Shown: piece by piece, positions 60,901 through 64,000 of the stretch
Layout: every line of letters begins with the position of its first letter
Numbering within the stretch: position 1 is the first letter of the stretch
Source of the DNA: an uncultured Flavobacteriales bacterium
GTDB taxonomy: Bacteria; Bacteroidota; Bacteroidia; Flavobacteriales_F; PHOS-HE28
Length of the DNA stretch: 64,000 nucleotides
Assembly: GCA_937872175.1 (NCBI GenBank)
Contig: CALMPI010000010.1
Coordinates: 124,001 to 188,000, forward strand
Direction of reading: 5' to 3'
Translations under genes and position numbers: made by a program
Notes under the pieces: generated by a model
The model's input: the letters and a program-made list of their open reading frames with translations, nothing else
Databases searched by the model: none
What the model was told of the DNA's origin: nothing

Positions 60901-63900
60901 CGGAACGGCATCGGCCCCCGCACCGGCACGGACTACATGACCCACACCTGGAACGCCAACAGTTGGCTCTTCAGCCCGGGCATGCAGCTCACCGGCGGCC
61001 AGACCTATGAGTTCTCCTTCTGGTACGTGCACACCGATGCCATCGCCGGCCACACGCTCAATGTGGGCGTGGGCAATGCGGCGAGCGCGGCGGCGATGAG
61101 CCCGCTGGGCAGCATCGTGGACGTGGTGAACACCTCCTACGAGAAGGCCGCTTACCTCTTCACCCCGGTGAGCTCCGGGGTGTACTACTTCGGGGTGCAG
61201 GACGTGTCGACCACGACCGCCCCGTGGTATATCTGCACGGACGACTGGCGCGTGGGTGATCCGCCGGCCTGTCCGGAGCCGACGGCCTTCGCCAACACGG
61301 GCGTGACGGCCACCGAGGCGAACTTCTCCTGGGATTGCCTTGGATGCACCGGACCCTACTACATCGAGTACGGCGCTCCGGGATGGACGCCGGGCACGAA
61401 CGGCACCCCGGGAGTGGGCGGCACCATGGCCGGCCCCTTCGCCGGCACCACCGGCACGGTGATGGGCCTCTCGTCGGGCACCGCGTACCAGGCCGTGGTT
61501 CGCCAGGACTGCGCCGGCACCTGGAGCCTCAACAGCGGCGTGGTGGACTTCACCACCACGGCGTTGGTGAACACCTTCCCGAGCTGCGAGGACTTCGAGC
61601 TGGCGGTGAACTGCCTGCCCTCGACGTGCGTCGCCGTGCTGCCGTGCACGAGCACCTCATTGACCCCGGTGGGTTGGGAGAACTCGACCACGGATGGCTC
61701 CGGTAACTGGAGCGTGGATGAAGGTGGAACGAGCTCCACGAGCACCGGCCCGGGCACGGGCGCCGGAACCGGGCAACCGGACTATGTCCCCGGCACCACC
61801 ACGGGCAACTACGTGTACATGGAGTCGGGCTCCTGCGCGGGCAACACCATCATTGCCAACTCTCCGGTGTATGACATCAGCAGCTTCGTGAACCCGAACG
61901 TGCGGGTGCAAATGGCCTACAACATGTTCGGCGCCACCATGGGCACCATGGCCATCGACATCGAGGACCCGGCGGGATCGAACACCTGGACCGAGCTCTG
62001 GAGCCTGAGCGGTGACCAGGGCCAGGGCTGGTTCCTGACCCCGAACCTCGACCATGCCTACACCGGCACCCAGGTGCGGTACCGCGTGCGCGGGATCTCG
62101 GGCAGCAGCTTCACCAGCGACATGGCCTTCGACTACTTCTGCGTAAGCGAGGGCCCGGCCTGCATCGCGCCGACGGCTACCGCGGCCGTGGTGGAGAACT
62201 GCCTGGCGGGCACCTTCACCGTGGAGGTGACGGTGACCAGCACCGGCAGCGGCCTCGATGTGAACTTGTTGAGCGACCTGAACGGTGTGGAATACGTCAA
62301 CGTGCCTGCGTGGGCCACCCCGTACGTGATGGGCCCCTACACGGTGGGCCAGACGGTGGTGATCACCATGGAGCATGGCAGCAACGTGGATTGCAACGTG
62401 GTCCTGGGCAGCTTTGCGAGCCTCTGCCCGCCGGTGGTGAACACCTACCCCTATTGCGAGGACTTCGAGGGCGCGACCCTGTGCCAGCCGTCGTCCTGCA
62501 CCACCGTGCTGGCCTGCACGGGCACCGCTCTTGAGGCCTTGGGCTGGGACAACAGCGAGGCGGACGGCACCGGCAACTGGAGCGTGGACGAGGGCGGCAC
62601 CAGTTCCACGGCCACCGGTCCGGGCAACGGCTCGGGCACTGGTCAAGCGGACTATGTCCCCGGCACCACCACCGGCAACTACGTGTATATGGAATCCGGC
62701 TCCTGCGCGGGCAACACCATCGACGCCCTTTCGCCGGTGTTCGACGTGACGGGCATGGTGAACGGCAGCATCCGCGCCCGCATGGCCTACAGCATGTACG
62801 GCGCCACCATGGGCACCATGAGCGTGGAGATCGAGGACCCCGCCCTGAGCAACAACTGGACGACGCTGTGGACCTTGAGCGGCGACCAGGGCCAGGGCTG
62901 GTTCCTGACGCCGAACATGGACCACATCTTCACGGGTCCTGCGGTGCGCTACCGCGTCCGTGGCGTGTCCGGTTCGAGCTTCACCAGCGACATGGCCTTC
63001 GACTACTTCTGCGTGCGTCCCACGCCGTTGTGCACCGACCCGGTGGCCACGGTGACGAGCGCCACACCGAGCTGCGCGACCGGCAACCTGGTCGTGGAGG
63101 TGGATGTGACCAACATCGGCACGGCCGCCAGCGTGGCGGTGGAAGCCTCGGTGAACAACGGACCGTATGCCCCGGTGTGCTCCTTGAACGCACCAGGCCA
63201 ATGCACCATCACCGTGAGCGTGGCCGACGTAGTGGCCGTGCGGGTGAGGAACGAACAGGACGGCGATTGCGTGATCAACCTGGGCGAGTACGATGCCGGT
63301 GCCTTGAACTGCATCACCTGCGGTGCCCTGCCGACCGTGAGCAATTACTGCTACGTGGCGAACGACAACCAGAGCTGGTTGTACTCCGCCAGCGGTTCCG
63401 GCACGCTGCGTCTGTTCTTCACGCGTGGCACGGTGGAGACCAACTCCTTCGATGACCTGATCATCTACGACGGTCCGGACGCCACCTTCCCGGTGCTCTT
63501 CGCCAACCCGGCCAACACCGGCAACCTGGGCCTGCCGGGCAGCGGCATCCTGACGACCGATCCGGACTACTTCAGCGTGGACGTGACGGCCTCGGGCAAC
63601 TTCATCTACATGACCTTCACCAGCGACGGCAGCGTGCAGTGCGCCACCAGCACCACCTACGACCCCTGGGAGTGGTCGGTGGTGTGCTTCGACTGCACCT
63701 TCCCGGTGGCCAGCGCCACGGTGAACGACAACTGCGGCGCGGGCACCTTCACCATCACGGTGGACGTGACCGACGCGACCAATGCCGGAGCGGTGGACAT
63801 CACCACGGACTTCGTGGGTGATGCCGAGCCGAACAACGTGGGTGTGGGCCAGTACGTGCTGGGTCCCTACCCGAGCGGCACCCTGGTGGATGTGACGGTA

Positions 63901-64000
63901 TCGCACCCGAGCGAAGCGTTCTGTGCGCTGACCTTCCCGGACCAGAACAGCTGCTGCAACGGGGATTGCTCCGGCGCGGTGGCGGCGGTGGTGGGCATCA
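57994..64000 (+). CDS. Second giant exported surface protein, 3' end outside the window
   Basis: The frame is open from ATG 57994 to the window end: 2002 codons and no stop. The signal peptide ends near MHAQ (residue 36). Domains: a beta-sandwich (about 38-215) homologous to that of the gene at 44393 (NGVSGNGVITFGVTNNSGGD), an Ig-like segment, a right-handed beta-helix (about 350-790), and a fibronectin III domain (VTWTSTGALNYDYEV). Then come a MAM-like domain, a fibronectin domain, two near-identical MAM-like repeats (61567 and 62437) and a CUB-like domain (FDDLIIYDGPDATFPVLFAN). A T9SS sorting domain is expected at the unseen C-terminus. Role as adhesin or matrix protein inferred. Confidence 0.9.
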   Translation, partial: MKPNIPRSLRTFRNTLRTMALGALTAIGLLPMHAQTITTGLAAPYSASNGVSGNGVITFGVTNNSGGDVLLTDLASAWQVASNGANTTLYATTVPASMGGTYFPFIAGNWTVIGTGTSLSVPADGIHPTISGMTYLIPNGSSVRFLLESNQNIRYSGTGVITPNTFTVGGISLQCGDVTLPGATGFVGFGGLFTNAGNNPRYFTGTLTFVPATACNGLPTAGTISGPSFVCNGGSTTLNVNGSTQGTGITREWYSSSVSGGPYTTFVGSGTSVNTGAVTANTYYVCVVTCTNIPVPNSDQTAEFFLPVTNPGPGGSFTIDNTLPTAGANFASFTEAINYLNALAICGPFTGAYTFDVTAGQTFTEDPPILTASGSPGNPITFQRAGVGANPVIAATGGAGTTDHAFGIRGANHITVDGIDISGGADVEYGYYIANASATVSSNFNTIKNCTINLDRTNTNSRGIMCTSSTTGGGFTPTAASGSNSNNSFLNFTIEDVYSGIFVSSGSTTWPGTGNIVGTEAGGTSTIGADFVGLPTPDIGGGTTLAFGVQFNSQVDGQIFDVTVRNIASSAGINRGIYWVGCGGNSVVHNNRVYGVRNLSTTSTSGQRGIDVATLTTGTHNLRVYNNFVSNITAAYTGAATTTRVVTGIYVANGAAGMTYEIDHNNVSLDNIGSASHSSVCLDFISATSVNRARGNSLANFTGDQTGTAVHFAIRTAGTTTFGAAGSESNYNNLYIANAGNGHIGQTSTTNRTLLADWTGALTGTPGTDANSISANPLYVDNNSDLHVTGPDNDGAGPAVPLAWVTTDIDGDARGTPADIGADEYVPATCFPPTDVAVNVLGPTSADVTWTSTGALNYDYEVRTSGVPGSGPAGLEFSGTIGGSPINLVGLADQTTYAVYVLSNCPGPIASNWSTAVTFTTPCLPVSVLPWTDSFEDATIDNGDPLICYTREIITGTGANTWRTRVTPIRNGIGPRTGTDYMTHTWNANSWLFSPGMQLTGGQTYEFSFWYVHTDAIAGHTLNVGVGNAASAAAMSPLGSIVDVVNTSYEKAAYLFTPVSSGVYYFGVQDVSTTTAPWYICTDDWRVGDPPACPEPTAFANTGVTATEANFSWDCLGCTGPYYIEYGAPGWTPGTNGTPGVGGTMAGPFAGTTGTVMGLSSGTAYQAVVRQDCAGTWSLNSGVVDFTTTALVNTFPSCEDFELAVNCLPSTCVAVLPCTSTSLTPVGWENSTTDGSGNWSVDEGGTSSTSTGPGTGAGTGQPDYVPGTTTGNYVYMESGSCAGNTIIANSPVYDISSFVNPNVRVQMAYNMFGATMGTMAIDIEDPAGSNTWTELWSLSGDQGQGWFLTPNLDHAYTGTQVRYRVRGISGSSFTSDMAFDYFCVSEGPACIAPTATAAVVENCLAGTFTVEVTVTSTGSGLDVNLLSDLNGVEYVNVPAWATPYVMGPYTVGQTVVITMEHGSNVDCNVVLGSFASLCPPVVNTYPYCEDFEGATLCQPSSCTTVLACTGTALEALGWDNSEADGTGNWSVDEGGTSSTATGPGNGSGTGQADYVPGTTTGNYVYMESGSCAGNTIDALSPVFDVTGMVNGSIRARMAYSMYGATMGTMSVEIEDPALSNNWTTLWTLSGDQGQGWFLTPNMDHIFTGPAVRYRVRGVSGSSFTSDMAFDYFCVRPTPLCTDPVATVTSATPSCATGNLVVEVDVTNIGTAASVAVEASVNNGPYAPVCSLNAPGQCTITVSVADVVAVRVRNEQDGDCVINLGEYDAGALNCITCGALPTVSNYCYVANDNQSWLYSASGSGTLRLFFTRGTVETNSFDDLIIYDGPDATFPVLFANPANTGNLGLPGSGILTTDPDYFSVDVTASGNFIYMTFTSDGSVQCATSTTYDPWEWSVVCFDCTFPVASATVNDNCGAGTFTITVDVTDATNAGAVDITTDFVGDAEPNNVGVGQYVLGPYPSGTLVDVTVSHPSEAFCALTFPDQNSCCNGDCSGAVAAVVGI
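61567..63027 (+). repeat. Two MAM-like repeats of high DNA identity, 870 bases apart
   Basis: Copies at 61567-62157 and 62437-63027 lie in the same frame. Both read GNWSVDEGGTSST, DYVPGTTTGNYVYMESGSCA, GNTI, GDQGQGWFLTPN and SGSSFTSDMAFDYFC. Long stretches match almost base for base (for example 61780-61852 with 62650-62722), including most third codon positions. Confidence 0.8.

Noticed and set aside
58204-63906. Two long minus-strand frames (949 and 749 codons) near the window end
   Set aside because: Shadows of the open plus-strand frame from 57994, which has a signal peptide and clear domains and simply lacks a stop inside the window.

Overview
This is a chromosomal window from a high-GC member of the Bacteroidota, most likely Flavobacteriales or a close relative. 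Five things point there. At least seven secreted proteins end in type IX secretion (T9SS) sorting domains, one of them the CHU_C / type B kind. Octamers of the form TAnnTTYG, the Bacteroidota -7 promoter element, sit a short distance upstream of many starts. DnaK has the flavobacterial form of the phosphate-2 loop (GGGTHDVS). Clear Shine-Dalgarno sequences are lacking. The families DUF4173, SiaC/DUF1987, choice-of-anchor L and GEVED are all represented. No rRNA, tRNA, CRISPR array, prophage or intact insertion sequence was seen.

Layout. 1-3.3 kb: the 3' part of the catalytic subunit of methylmalonyl-CoA mutase, carrying a palindromic insertion in its linker. It is followed by two lower-GC unknown genes, each directly preceded by a copy of the mutase tail, one intact and one degenerate. 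3.3-5.7 kb: a repeat-rich intergenic region, a HipB/HipA toxin-antitoxin pair, and a decayed copy of the start of an Smr gene. 5.7-12.9 kb: a secreted serine hydrolase, a DUF523 protein overlapping an Smr-domain protein, a spermidine-synthase-like methyltransferase, a homodimeric ABC exporter, an SRPBCC-Nudix pair, a 51-residue protein and a lipoprotein MsrB. 13-17.4 kb: a T9SS protein with a PA domain, an outer-membrane-like protein, YajQ, a hotdog thioesterase and an array of short hairpins. 17.4-23.6 kb, minus strand: a tightly coupled six-gene run of membrane proteins with a winged-helix regulator and an exonuclease/endonuclease/phosphatase protein, then a methyltransferase/ZIP transporter pair. 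23.7-29.5 kb: a lipoprotein, an orphan SiaC-like phosphoprotein, and a three-gene minus-strand cluster (lipoprotein, small secreted protein, and a 1022-residue ABC transporter with an N-terminal TerB-like region).

29.5-35 kb: two large T9SS cargoes. One is a lysyl-oxidase-like copper enzyme combined with dockerin-like and cohesin-like segments. The other is a choice-of-anchor L / CHU_C adhesin. 35-44.3 kb: core genes priA, an RluA-type pseudouridine synthase, panB and dnaK, with a T9SS esterase, a small T9SS protein and a lipoprotein between them. 44.4-64 kb: almost entirely secreted proteins. These are a beta-helix protein, an arylsulfotransferase-like T9SS protein, a YwqK/MORN-like repeat protein, a 2360-residue modular T9SS protein, and the first 2002 codons of a second giant protein. 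The second giant shares its N-terminal domain with the beta-helix protein and runs off the window.

The window therefore combines dispersed housekeeping genes with a large investment in T9SS-exported surface proteins, plus an accessory stretch at 2-8 kb that shows partial gene duplications. The most distinctive items are the LOX-dockerin-cohesin-like cargo, the duplicated mutase tail around low-GC genes, the coding palindrome in the mutase, the coupled winged-helix/membrane operon with its palindromic CAAAGTACTTTG site, and the TerB-like/ABC cluster next to an orphan SiaC. Family calls come from reading motifs. No database search was possible.
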